Shown one piece after another: positions 11,223-23,027 of a DNA stretch of 64,000 nucleotides. The stretch comes from Dipetalonema caudispina. Taxonomy: Eukaryota > Nematoda > Chromadorea > Rhabditida > Onchocercidae. The notes below the pieces were generated by a model. That model worked only from the letters and a program-made list of their open reading frames with translations, searched no databases and was not told the origin of the DNA. Where the stretch lies: NCBI GenBank assembly GCA_013365325.1, contig JABVXV010000022.1:124001-188000 (forward strand). The letters run 5' to 3'. A program made the translations under genes and the position numbers. Position 1 is the stretch's first letter. Each line of letters begins with the position of its first letter.

Positions 11223-14200
11223 TCAGTTAAAATAATCAGTGGTCGGCAAAATGAAGCTTCCTTGTCCAAGTGGTTTTGTAGCACGGGTAATATTCATAGG
11301 CCATCTGGTATCGTAAAGTGATGGCGCTTCTAAGAGTATCAGGAAAGTGCCAACATTTAGAACAGAAAATATTACAAGGAATAATCGGTCAAGTACCATT
11401 GCTACGAAGATCCATTCGTCAGATATCTATAAAAAAAATAATGGACAGTTTCTAGTGTTTTTGCAAGTACGACCTTCATACATTCTATGTTCTTAAAGAA
11501 ACTTAGAAAATGTAAATAATTTTGTCATGTCATTCGAATCGATATCAAATCCGAGATTTTGGAACTCAAATATGAGCCATCAGAAAAAATTTAAAGTTGA
11601 AATTTCGAACATTTTCTGTCAGGGGAACTTAATCCCGATATCAGTATATTCTCAAATCCAAGAAAAAAAATTACTACATAATTTTTATAACAAGAAAACT
11701 GGAAATAGAGAAAAGAGAAACCTCAGCTTCCTCCTCATTTATCCGGAAATGGTTTGCAATAAATCGGACCTGTTGTAATAGTTTTGAAACGACGTCTCTC
11801 TTATAATTCAAATGCTTCTCAAAATCGCTTAAACAACGATGTCGTTGGATGAAACAAGGAAAACTCTTGTCGTCTTCAATCCCATGAAAAATAATTCAAC
11901 ATTTTGAACTCGAATCTTCGAAATTTCATTGTAGGAATGAAAAATTTATAAAAACTAACTGTCCAATCGTCATCCCCATAAATAAAATTCCTGTCAAAAA
12001 CGAACTCTTCGGCGTTCTTTTCCGCATGACTTAAGCAAGAACGAGAATAAGATGGATAAGATGGCGGAGCATAAGATTTTCGGAATTTGTCTTTTCCTGA
12101 AAGTGTAGAACTGTTAGAATGTATACCTCTTTCGTTCCGTACATAATTTTTTCAAACATAATGTAAAGATAATTTCAAAATCGTTTTCAATATCGTATGA
12201 TTCCAGCATAGTAGTGAATGTGATCATTAATCTCAACTGTAATCTAAAGATTACTTTTATGATGAGTGAAACAGTATAGCTCATCCGGTGGAATTTTCTG
12301 TCTTACAAGCGATACAGCATCAACTAATTTATTTTTCGGACTTTTATTTCTTGCCTTTGGCATGTTCCGTTCCATAAACAGTATCCTGAAATACTACGTA
12401 TAGATCTTTTAAAATAATAAAAAAAAAAAAAAACTTTATTAGAATTTTAGTTTGCATTCGCAGCTCTTCGGTCCTGTCACAGATCCTGCTTGACTATTGC
12501 ACATAAACTATCCGAAGAAATTTACGATGCTATATGTCAAGTTATACTTTTAAATTCATTCATTAGCAGGAATGTTGTTGATTTGAACTGACCAACCTTG
12601 ACCAGTTAGCATGTAACAATTTTTTTATTTACTTCAAATTTTTATTCATACAGTTTTTATCCTCCATCATTACTTAATTGTTGCCAGCTCCAAACATAAG
12701 TGTATGATGGAATTTATGGAATTGTGAATCATTTAAATAAAAGATACTATAAGCAACGATTGCTTGATTATCACAGAGTTACAGTATCCCGAATAAGTTA
12801 AGTCACCTTTCTATCCTATTTCGATACTATTTGTGCAACGCTAATATCCAATAAAGAAAAGCTATATAAAATTGTCACTTTGGTAAGAAATGAAGGAACA
12901 ATTTGCGTATCCATGGCGACATACGATAAGCAGATCCACTCCGGAACCGAAAATTCACAGTGATAACAGAAACAACAGTCGAGAGTGAGACGAGTATCAT
13001 TGTTGTGATTAGATAGCGGCCAAACATAGGTATCACTAATGAAGTTGGCGGTATTATATCAATTAAAACCTTTAAATATTATAACGATAAACTTATGTAG
13101 GAATAAATGGTAGGTTCATATATCACTCAGGCAGAGATCTCGGAGTAATCAATACGATCTCATCCTTTAGAAAAGTGATTTCAAATCAATTTCTAACTTA
13201 AATTCTTGATGGTTGTCATCAATATTTTTAATTTTACTACTTAAAAATAACAAAAGTGTTTCTGGACGAGTACACCTTCAGATAAGGATTCCGCAAGAAC
13301 TTCAAAGGAATACTTTAGACTTGAAATCTCTGTGATATTTTCATCTGTAAAAAGAAATTGGAAAATTACCTAGGTAAGAATATTTCCCCTAAAATGTTCC
13401 ATTTGTGATGAAAAAAGTGGCCATAAAAATATCGGATATACGAAGTAAAAAAGGAACGATAAATAATTTTAAAGTAGGATAAGGCTGAAGTTTAACTTGG
13501 TTGTTGCATCCTATTTGCTCTTTTTAGTTAAAACATATTACGAGAATTTCTCAGCAATAACACTCATTTCAAAAAATTGATTAAAATTAAGCAAAGTGTA
13601 AAAAAAACAGCCAAATTTAAGTATGGACTAGATAATTAGAAACATTTCTGTTTAAGTGAAAAAATTTAGAAGCTAAAGTGGTCTGATTAAAAAATGAAAT
13701 CATCAGACAGATGATGTAGTATTGCTGGAAATATAATCATAGTTTTTATGCCTACATATACCAAGAAACGAATATTTGCTAAATCTATCAAGTTTCTTTC
13801 ATACGGATAACGCTTAGCAACATGGTTGGCTCATAAGGAGTGAGTTTTTTAGTGGATAATTATGAAAGTGGTCGAAATGCAATTAATTTTATATTTTCAA
13901 ATTGTCCTACTTTTGATAATTAATGGAAAACTTACCAAAAAGAATACTGTTAGTGTAACCAAGATAGATATTGAAAATGTTATTTTGTGATCAACCAAAT
14001 AAAAAACAGCAGTTGTAAGGAAAGATATTAGGAAGCACGGTATGATTAGGTTGCAAGTGAAGAAGAGTGTTTTCCGATGCAGTACAAAATAATAGGTAAT
14101 ATCAACATATTTTTCCGGACCGCAACAACTTATATAAAGGACAGAATGTCGAGCTGATGATAATGATAACAGATCCCATTCTGCAGATCTAAACAGTCTT

Positions 14201-15601
14201 TGTTGATCATTCGCTAAAGTTTAAAGAAATTTTGTGTAAAAAGAAACTGTTCACTTCTTCTATTAATGTTGGAATTTGCTTACATTTTTACCTTATTTCT
14301 ACTGCAAAAAGGTGAACGTAGTAGTCAAAGAGGACTGCTAATTTTTAATTAGTGGTTAATTGCTTATTTTTTGAATTTTAACAAGCCCTTCCCAAAAGGT
14401 GTTTTTCATGGAAGTCACAAAAGATATGTCACTAATGCGACATAAATAACTGCTTTTGTGGTTCAGTATCATAATATATAGCGATAATGGAATAATTACT
14501 GATAAAAAAAACTGAGATCCATGCCTATTTTCATTGTCTCAACATCTTGTCCATATTTGTCTATTCCATTCATTACTTGATCTGTAAAACAAAAAAAAAA
14601 ATCCACTTACAGAATTAATAGCAAGCAAATTTAGGCTTAACAATATAATTATTTTCTGAATAAAAATTGAACCTTGTGGAAGTTGTTTTAAATCGACGTA
14701 ATAACCTGTGTAAGACCAAGCGCCAAATTTCATTTCGCACTGCTGTGAGTCATATGGAAACCAAGTCACATCTATCTGAATGTTTTTAGCTAACAGAAGT
14801 AATCAAAAATAAAATTTAACTGATTTCTTTTGATTTAATTGAGAAAACTTACCGGACAAAAAGATTTGTAAATAGCTGGCGGCTGCCATAGAACACGTCC
14901 ATCATAAGCGACAAGTGCATCCGTAAAAATCGTTATATCCGGATCACCTGCTGCACTAAAAGGAAATGATATTTGCAAAGTCTATAAGCAAAAATTTCCT
15001 AACTTTAACATCTTTCTAGGTGTTAGCAATTAATTCTGAATACTCCTCGTACTTATTATATAATACAAGATCAGGAGTCCAAATTTGATCACTGGGAATA
15101 TGTAACATTGTGATACCACCGTATTTCGATGGATCCCAAGTTAATTTTGAATCGTTCCATTGCTGAAATTATAAAGTAAAAGTGCATTTTTGTGAAGGAG
15201 AAAAATAACAAATAAGCTTTTTTCCTCATAGGAAATGAAAATTTTGAAGTGTATGATGAAAAGGAATTACCATCTCAAGCCATAAGTTTGTTGTTAGAAT
15301 TTGATTCTTTTCATCCTGAAAAAAAACAAAATTATCATGGGATAAAAAAAACCAACGCCACAATAGCAACACTGACTGATCACGTCAGTGATTCGGATTT
15401 TAATTTACTTACCACGTCAATGATCCGGATTAATGATGCGCCCAGATTTACTGTAAGAACATCGGTGCTATTTTTAACTGGACGAGGAATTTTGTTATAA
15501 TCATATAAAAGATCCTGATATAGCTGGCCTTCTAGTTCTGCGAAATTTCTAGCGGTCAAAACTAGCTTACTGGTCAATAAAAAAGTAAGGAATAGAAGCA
15601 T
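11223..15601 (-). CDS. Nicotinic acetylcholine receptor alpha subunit, UNC-38/UNC-63 type
   Basis: Pentameric cation channel subunit of muscle and neurons; this group forms levamisole-sensitive receptors. Exons (high to low): 15601-15413, 15315-15271, 15162-15053, 14955-14853, 14775-14673, 14581-14500, 14188-13936, 13069-12879, 12385-12255, 12096-11960, 11865-11722, 11426-11223; 563 aa. Signal peptide [17 protein letters not shown]; ligand domain with [15 protein letters not shown]; Cys-loop C148-C162 ([16 protein letters not shown]); vicinal C232-C233 in [10 protein letters not shown], the mark of alpha subunits; M1 [21 protein letters not shown]2 across an intron ([13 protein letters not shown] / [11 protein letters not shown]); M3; long cytoplasmic loop; MA helix [19 protein letters not shown]4 [16 protein letters not shown]. 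Only the 11960/11865 junction is weak (short intron, poor acceptor). A likely trans-splice acceptor TTTTTCAG lies just upstream of the ATG. Exact orthologue not decided. Confidence 0.95.
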
Positions 15602-16572
15602 AGTTTAATTTTGATCACAGAGCTCTGAAAAACGAAGAATGTAAGCAAAAGTATAGAAATACTGCGATATTGTTTTGAACAACAGATTCCTTTCCAGAAC
15701 AATATGAATGCGGCTCTCATCGTTATTTGAGTGTACAACCCAAATATTAATAAATTTTGTCTATCTCATGTATCGTCAGCTGCTTTAGGTTGTCATTACA
15801 ACTACTTGGTATAGTATCATAAAAGAAACGCCTTGTATGTCAACACATTCCTGGCTATCATAAAAAATTTTACTTAAATAATTCTTCATTTATATCTTCT
15901 TATTTATCAATCCCAAACATGAACTATAGGGGAGCAATCTGATAGCAATCGGTGAACTGTTAAATTACAACAATTACATGGAAGAACAAAGAAGGCTAAT
16001 TTTGGAACGATTTCTCCGGTTAAAAATTCTTTGATCAATGGATGAGTCTCCACATGATAGTTGAAGGGTTTTATTGGACAAGCATTTAATAGCCTGAACA
16101 AATGACGAATACATATTAGACATTTCTATTGACTATTATTGGAGAAAAGCATATTATGCATAGCGAATGCTTTCCTTCTTTTGGATCTTTCTCCCTTAAT
16201 AACCATTTGCACAAGGCTTAAACCATGGCCTAATCCAATCTTCATTGATTTCTCATCTTTTGTGTTCTTTCATGTCATTACAACAACATCATAACAAATT
16301 TTCCAGTAGAAGTATTGGTGCTAGAACAAGATCAGAATATTTTTAGATTCAAATTTGAATCTTTCTGAATGTTAGTTTAAGGATCAGAATGGTAATATAT
16401 TATATATCTGTTGAATGCGTACGTATTTGAATATAACTGAAGCATCACTGATAACCTGATCGCATATGATATATAATGTCGTGAGTCCATCAGAAGTGTG
16501 ATAAATGTATTTTTTATCAGTAGTGCATATATGTTTAAATGTTTTTAAATATAGATGTTTAAAGTAAACAAT
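15602..16572. other. Interval between receptor and lectin genes
   Basis: Contains the probable trans-splice acceptor of the receptor gene just above 15601 and the orphan exon 15907-16093. The rest is A+T-rich with no recognised feature. Confidence 0.5.
15907..16093 (-). CDS. Candidate orphan 3'-terminal exon, unknown protein
   Basis: After a good acceptor (TTTGTTCAG) a 62-codon frame runs to TGA followed directly by TAA. It reads LLNACPIKPFNYHVETHPL, then LAFFVLPCNCCNLTVHRLL and SPIVHVWD, with five cysteines and codon use that looks coding. It lies between the receptor and lectin genes on the same strand. No upstream exon of fitting phase was found; a small frame starting MKIGLGHGLSLVQMV near 16243 has no donor that matches. 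It may be the end of an undescribed gene, a decayed remnant or chance. Confidence 0.3.
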
Positions 16573-19500
16573 TTATTGCTGGCATACATAGCCAACTATA
16601 TCATTGTGAACGATCGTATTGTTGCAGTCAGCTGTGTACCAATATCCTCCACTCTTTTCGGTATCCGCAAATACACACGAGTACACTGTATTTGGTTCAT
16701 CCTTACCCCATAACTGATACCTTAATTTTGTGCCATCTGGCCATTTCCATTCGTTACCAATGTTCGAAAGACCAATCCAAAATGGATGCTCGAAGTTGAA
16801 ATTAGCTGAAAAATCGTAACAGGTAAAATACACCAGTGGTATTGTTGTTCGCAGTTCTTGCAATGATAATTTTTAAAACCATAAAAGGGCTGAAAATAAC
16901 TGTAACTTTTGAGAAGTGACCATAGTGTGAAATGTAAAGATGTGAAGTAAAGAGAAACTTGCAATACAAAAATTCGATGACATCTTTATTAGCGATTGTC
17001 ACTAACACCGCTCCCATATCCATGCAGTTCTTTTTAGCTTCATAATTTGTAGAATTACCGTCGTCTATCTGAATAAATAATTTGAAAATGATTCAATTGT
17101 ATAATACCTCCTGCACATTTTTTATATTAAGTTATGGGAGAAAAAAAAAGTAGTCTAACAAGCTGCAACAATTACATGAATGTAGCATCGACCACGGAAA
17201 AATTTCCAACCATCATCACACCAATCTGCAAAGTGTTTTTATGCAGGCTTATAAATTAGGTTGAGGAATATCATCAAAACAATATCGCTATTTGTAGCAT
17301 ATAATGTATTTTAATACATTGAAGTTTCTGTGAGTTTTTGAAGTTGCAAGCCATTTCGTGTGAAGTTATGCACTTAGAATAGGTCGTTTGTAAGTTTTTT
17401 TCGAATGTTTCATTGGATTTATTAATTGATTGATAAGAATGACTTCTTAAATGTTATGATTAAATTTACATTGTGGTTGCGGCGCTAAATAACTTGGGAT
17501 AGCTGCTATTATTTGTAAGTCAGTTGTGGACGAATCATTTGAAGAATCTGATGAAAACAAGCTTGACGTCGAATCGATTTCGGAATAGTCCTCCGAACTC
17601 TTTCCCGTATTAAAAGTAATTTCTCTGGATGGGTTAGTCGTTGTACTCATGTCAGAGATATTAGATATGCTCGAAGAAGTAGTAGGGTTCTCTTTTTTGG
17701 TTTCACTTATATTGCCATTTTCAACTGTAATGGTGGAAGCAAATTCAGTCGTAGCTTTGCTTTCAACGATATTTTCTGTTACGAAGAACGTTAAGTTCGT
17801 TATTTCGTCATCAATGCTGTCTTCTGACATAGGAGATGAAAAAGTTTTCATCATTAATGAGTCTTCAGTAACAATATCTGGCGCAGGAGATGAAGAGGAC
17901 ATCGATGATGAGTCTTCAGTAATAATTTCTGGTGCGGAAGATGAAGGAAACATCGATGATGAGTCTTCAGTGACAATTTCTGGCGCAGGAGATGAAGGAA
18001 ACGTCGGTAATGAGTCTTTAGTAATAATTTCTGGTGCGGGAGATGAAGGAAACGTCGATAATTCATCCTTTGCAGTAATTTCGACCACGGAAAATGAAGT
18101 AGATGTCAATAATGTGTCCTCAGCGGTATTTTCTGTCGTAGGAGATGGAAGGACTTCCGTTGTTACTGTGCTCGAAATGGTGGTCTTTGTAGTAGAGAAT
18201 GACGGGGATTCTGTCGTTTTACTGCTGAAGATAATTGTTGCCATCACAGGGGATGAAGAAATTTTGCTGTTTTCTAACGTTCCTGCTACTAATTTTGAAG
18301 CAAACTCGACTGCTGTTTCATTCGTGATATCACCTTCATCTTTGAGTGTCAAAATAGTTTCCGTTCTGTTTTCCATTGAGGTCTTAACTTTAATCTCTTG
18401 ATCCTTGGGGAGGGAACTTATCCCTGGTTTGTGAAATTGGGAAGTGACGTTTTTGGTGTTGTTTTTTGTCTGAAGAGGGATCCAAGTAACGTGGATAATG
18501 CATAAGCCATCTTTTGATTCAGTTGCTTTTGAACACATCAATCCTGTGGAACAATGATCGTCTGTTACACAGGAATCTCCTAAATGTATTTTTAAGTAAT
18601 TTCAGCATTCTTCAATCACCTCAACAGAACTCTAATAATTTCTTTTTGGAAAGTTTAACATACTAGCCAATTTACAGAAGTATTGTTGTAAAAAAATCAA
18701 AATATTGATCGACCGTATGGATTGAAATACAAGTTTTCAAAAAGGTTCAATCAGTACAAAAGCCTCACCAAAGTTACCACGCTGCAAACAATACCCATCC
18801 CAGCAAAATTCCTCATCCTTACAATCTTGATTATACTTGCATTCTGAAAATATTAACAATAGTATTGATAATAATTTTTATATAAATCATAATTACTATA
18901 ATATTTAAGAGCAAATTTTCGTTCTCTCAAGATCATAATTCTATTTGTTTCAACATGTTACATATTGTACTGATCGCTAATTGTGGTTTATTCTCATACT
19001 TGGTTATTGTATTCGGCAACAATTGTATGCCTTACCATCACTATTCGTAATTAAAATATTTACTGGTGGTTCCACAGCGATATTTATTATCCGAAGTGGT
19101 AATTGTTTCATTGTTAGGGAAAATTTTCGATTTCTCAGGCAAGTATAATCATTGCATGCTGAAAAACTGTGACACTCTGAAATCAGGTTTTAAAGCCGGG
19201 AAAGAAAGTGATCGTAAATACGTGGAGAAAAAGCTATGATTTCATTCTGCTGATTCTTGCTGGAAAAGTGATTGGCGAATTACCTGTCTTATTCATAACT
19301 TTTGGTGGCAGATTTTCATTTCCTGATTTGATAACTTTCGGGCCTGAAGAAATTTTAGATCGATACATTGGAAAAAATTGAAAAATTTACAATAGCTGTT
19401 CGAGGAATGGCAGTAAGATATTGACACTTTATTTTTTTATCTTTAAAGCATGCTAGCTTCGGATATTTCCGAAAATTACAATTTATAAAATCTATACCTG

Positions 19501-20557
19501 TTACACTGTCTTACGAATGAATTAGATGACACTTTTTTTCTCATTAATTAGGAGGAGGATTTATTCAATTTGATTTTGACGATAAGGACTACTTTTGTGG
19601 ACTGACTGCTTTATCAGCAAATTCCAATTTGTAGTTCGGTCAAACAATTAAACGTCGCTTGACAAAAAGGATGATAAACCATTCCCTCTTGGAATAGTGA
19701 CACTTTCTTGATTGAATGGAATAACTATCATCCATCAAAAATCGTATTCCGCAAGCTTTGTCTCTTCAGAATCCTCGTGACATACAATTCCAGCCGTGAA
19801 AATCAATTAGTGAAGATAAAATTCTTCTTTACCTGCCAACACACCGATGATGAAGCCAGTAGGAAATCTAGAAAATTTCTACAGAGTGTTTAGGCTCTAG
19901 CTTGGAATGACGATGTATCATCTTGTTGCTGCGGTACACTTTTTCTTTCATGTATCATCTCTCGTAACATTTTGTGTTGTTATGGTTCCTTTGTTATGAA
20001 TACAGTCAGCTTTATCATCCAAGCTTTGGTAACAAAACTTTTGTAATGACACTTTATGATTATTGAGCTGATGCATTCTTCTTGTATCGATTTCTTCAGC
20101 ATGAGAAAGTTTATTACAGTATCAACATCCTGGTGATAATTTCATTATTCGTGAAAAATTTCTATCTCATTTTATTATGTACCTGAACACGAACTCATAT
20201 AGAAAGTAGCAACGGAACTGTACGCATGTTAAAAAAATTATAAAATTGGTATTAGAATTACTTATTGATACAGCTAAAATGATTCTAAGCGATAATAATT
20301 AAAATGAAAATACAACAAATGAACGAGGTGCTCTAAACATGTTGTAGTTGTCTTAAGCTTTTAAAAGACTTTCAATGAGGCAAGGACAAAGATAAAATTA
20401 GACTTTTCCTTGATACCTCTAGATTCATTGCGTTCGTTTTAATAGTGTTTAAATGAATACATTATTGATTAAAGTAATTAGCCAAGCGGAACTTACTTGC
20501 CCAAGTAGTCGAACTGACAGACAGTAGCATTAGTATTAGCGAATTCATTTTTTCCAT
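16573..20557 (-). CDS. Secreted EB-module / mucin / C-type lectin protein
   Basis: Predicted extracellular glycan-binding glycoprotein. Exons (high to low): 20557-20497, 19343-19284, 19176-19036, 18843-18769, 18579-17470, 17225-17176, 17068-16963, 16805-16573; 611 aa. Signal peptide MEKMNSLILMLLSVSSTTWA. Residues 41-145 are Cys-rich with an EB-like module (ECKYNQDCKDEEFCWDGYC, then DSCVTDDHCSTGLMC). Residues 146-480 are Ser/Thr-rich, mucin-like, with four 17-aa repeats (PSSPAPEIITEDSS type). Residues 483-611 are a C-type lectin domain: WCDDGWKFFRGRCY, KKNCMDMGAVLVTIANK, HPFWIGL, an EPN motif in KDEPNTVYSC (mannose type in the family), DCNN and GYVCQQ at the end. Intron 7 needs a GC donor (ATT|GCAAGT) so that IEFLYSNFNF stays in frame; the nearby GT site leads at once to a stop. 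Confidence 0.9.
17835..18060 (-). repeat. 51-bp coding tandem repeat in mucin region
   Basis: About four diverged copies of a 51-base unit (17 codons, Ser/Pro-rich with APEI[IV]TEDS) inside exon 5 of the lectin gene. The length is a multiple of three, so copy number can change without breaking the frame. The opposite strand is also open here, an effect of base composition. Confidence 0.85.
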
Positions 20558-20599
20558 GTTTCAACTTCGATAAAATAATACTTGCCCAGAGGAAAGGGC

Positions 20600-20629
20600 T
20601 TTTTGTAAGCAATTTTTTGCTTACAAAAA
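20600..20629. repeat. Inverted repeat, 13-bp arms, TTTT loop, upstream of lectin start
   Basis: TTTTTGTAAGCAA and its exact reverse complement flank TTTT. It lies 43-72 bases upstream of the lectin ATG, so it falls in the promoter or 5' leader on the minus strand. Confidence 0.85.
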
Positions 20630-21516
20630 AGGAAGACATTTCGTCGAAGAAAGCAAAATATCACAGCGTATCATCCACCGGAAATAGCATTTACGAAAAA
20701 ATAGAACCATTCTAACGCTGAAATGTTGCGCATTTATTGTAAAGAAAAAGTAGAAAAAAAAAGCAATGAATTGTATAAAATTCTTTTTTTTGTGGTTTTT
20801 CCTTTCATTTTGACTATTTCTTGAGATAGAAATATGGAAATAAAAAAGTTTAATATTTTAAAAATAATAATTGATCGTGCAATTAATAACTAACGAATCG
20901 CGCCTTCTGTTTTTATTCATTTTGCTTGCTTTTTTTTCTTGAAAAGCATAAACCTGACTCATAGCAAAATGTAACTAAGCACAGTCTGAATAGGATTTTG
21001 TTTTTTAACAATTTTTTTTTTTTCTTTTTTTTTGGCAATTATACGAAAATACCCTTCGCACTTTAATGATATGTATAGCAACTAACCATATAAATTAAGA
21101 AAATACTGAGTGAATAGGTCAGATATGTAGTCAGAAAATTCTGGTAATATCGTGAAAATCATTTTGAAAATCATTCAAATTTTCGTGAGTATGGTAATTT
21201 CCAAGCTTTCATTTTAGTATTCTTCAAATTTGCATAACTTCAATGGCAAATGCAAAATGCTGTTCATCAGACATTCAATATTTAATTAGCAGCATATATC
21301 TTATATTGCTATGATCTGCAAGAAGTTTAGAATCTATAATATTGTCGATCATGCGGATAGGTACAAAGGCACTTTCTGAATTGATATATATGTAGTCTTT
21401 CAAGTGCTACTCCACGGCTCTTGTCAAGTCGAATTGCCTTCCAGGAAAATCGACTTTTCAAGGGTAATGTGCCAATAGGACCAATGACAGCATAGGCATG
21501 CAAAGGCTTATACAAA

Positions 21517-21520
21517 CACA

Positions 21521-21567
<47 letters not shown>
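21517..21567. repeat. (CA)n microsatellite
   Basis: About 25 CA units with one interruption (CATA). Frames across it on both strands code only for low-complexity His/Thr or Val/Cys runs and are not genes. Confidence 0.95.
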
Positions 21568-21572
<5 letters not shown>

Positions 21573-23027
21573 TCCATATCCATCATCCCTAAAAGGCACA
21601 ACAAGCTCATAGCAGTTTCGTTTATGTTGTATGTGATATCTTTGGACATTTGTTGTACCCTTGAGTTTATAAGTTTTTTTCAAATGATTGTTTCACTGCA
21701 GCAATATCTTTTTCCGTTGATGATATTGTTGTTGTTCATGAACAGCAACCTTTCAATCTTCTTTCAAATTCAGAAGTTCTTCCATGATACTTCAATGCAA
21801 CATGTCGGTCTTCAAATGTAAAGACTTGATTCTTTTAAGATTTCTACATTTCATAATTACTTAAAATAGTACAATACAGAATCACTACCGATACTAAATG
21901 TTGACAATGGTTCTGTATTGTTTTATGTTTAATATGTGCAGTGGGAAATATTCTATGAATTAAATTGAGTGGATAATAATATAAATATATCTGCCAATAT
22001 CAGCATTGTCCTTCAGCTATTACTTCAATTAAAGATTATGTTTTTTTTTTTTTTTTTTTGTTTTTCAGCATACTTACATATTTCTCACATTTTCGTTCAT
22101 TTGTCTGTTACGTGACCTGGAGGACGAGAAAAATTACGGGATTTTCTTATTATATTGCCTTTCCTCTTTCAATGTTATGATTGTTTATTGAATGCTTTGA
22201 TTAAAGTTGTTATTAAATTAGTTTATGGTTGTAAATTCTGAACAGAACTTATGAAAGCTTTTTCAAACCATTAGATAGATGGAGCTTGGAACTTTGGATG
22301 GTGATGTAATTAATGTGTACATTCCCTTCCTCTGCAAATTTCATTCTCTTCTTTCCCTTTCGTTTTCATATTTTCCTCATTTACATTGAACATTCATTCC
22401 TAAAAGTATGCGAAGAGTAGGGAAGATTTTACTTGGACCAATGAAGCAACAAATACTTCCTAATATTTTCCTCTGCATGTAGAATATTCAGTAGTGCATG
22501 TACCTCTGAAAATTTGATCATTAAGTCTGTTTCCTAACTTTTATCCATTAGATTTCAAATCATTCAACCGAAATTCTCACTCTCACTCTTCCTTTCTTCC
22601 ATCTCTTTTCCTTACTTTCGTAATACTTATTGAAATTGTATTCAAGTGAATGATTTTTTTTTTTTTAATGGCTTTTTTCATTTGATCAAATGTACCCTAT
22701 CTAGAAATCTGCATTTAAATTGTTTTTAGCTTAATATGATACGTATAAAAAAAAATTGACCAAATGACCCAGAATTTCTTCCAATATTCTTTGACATGTT
22801 CTAAGCTCAAAATACAATCATCATTTTTGAGATGATATCAGTTTTTTGCTAAAATTTTACACAAATGACTATGTTGAATTTTCAGAGTATTTAATGTTCA
22901 TATCGATTGCGTTCGTAGACATTTAACAATGGAAGAGCTAATTGAGTACCTTTGATAATCTATGCATGTTTAATTATACTATCCTTTATTGTGATGTCAA
23001 AGTTTAGAAAGATCAAAATTAAGGCAT

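Larger units (their letters stand above)
20558..23027. other. Intergenic region with CA microsatellite
   Basis: Divergent promoter interval between the lectin gene (-) and the stargazin-like gene (+). Apart from the hairpin at 20600, the CA repeat at 21517 and T-runs near 21010, 22040 and 22660, no gene is seen. An ATG at 22929 (MEELIE) could be an alternative first exon of the downstream gene. Confidence 0.55.

Noticed and set aside
13890..14500. Alternative junction between receptor exons 6 and 7 (acceptor before CGAATGATC)
   Set aside because: It would insert residues not found in the family; the 14500/14188 junction gives the conserved [16 protein letters not shown].
17649..18401. Plus-strand 250-residue open frame
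   Set aside because: Mirror of the Ser/Thr-rich lectin exon; the repeat composition keeps the opposite strand open.
21327..21821. Frames over the CA microsatellite
   Set aside because: Simple repeat translated as Cys-Val or Thr-His runs.
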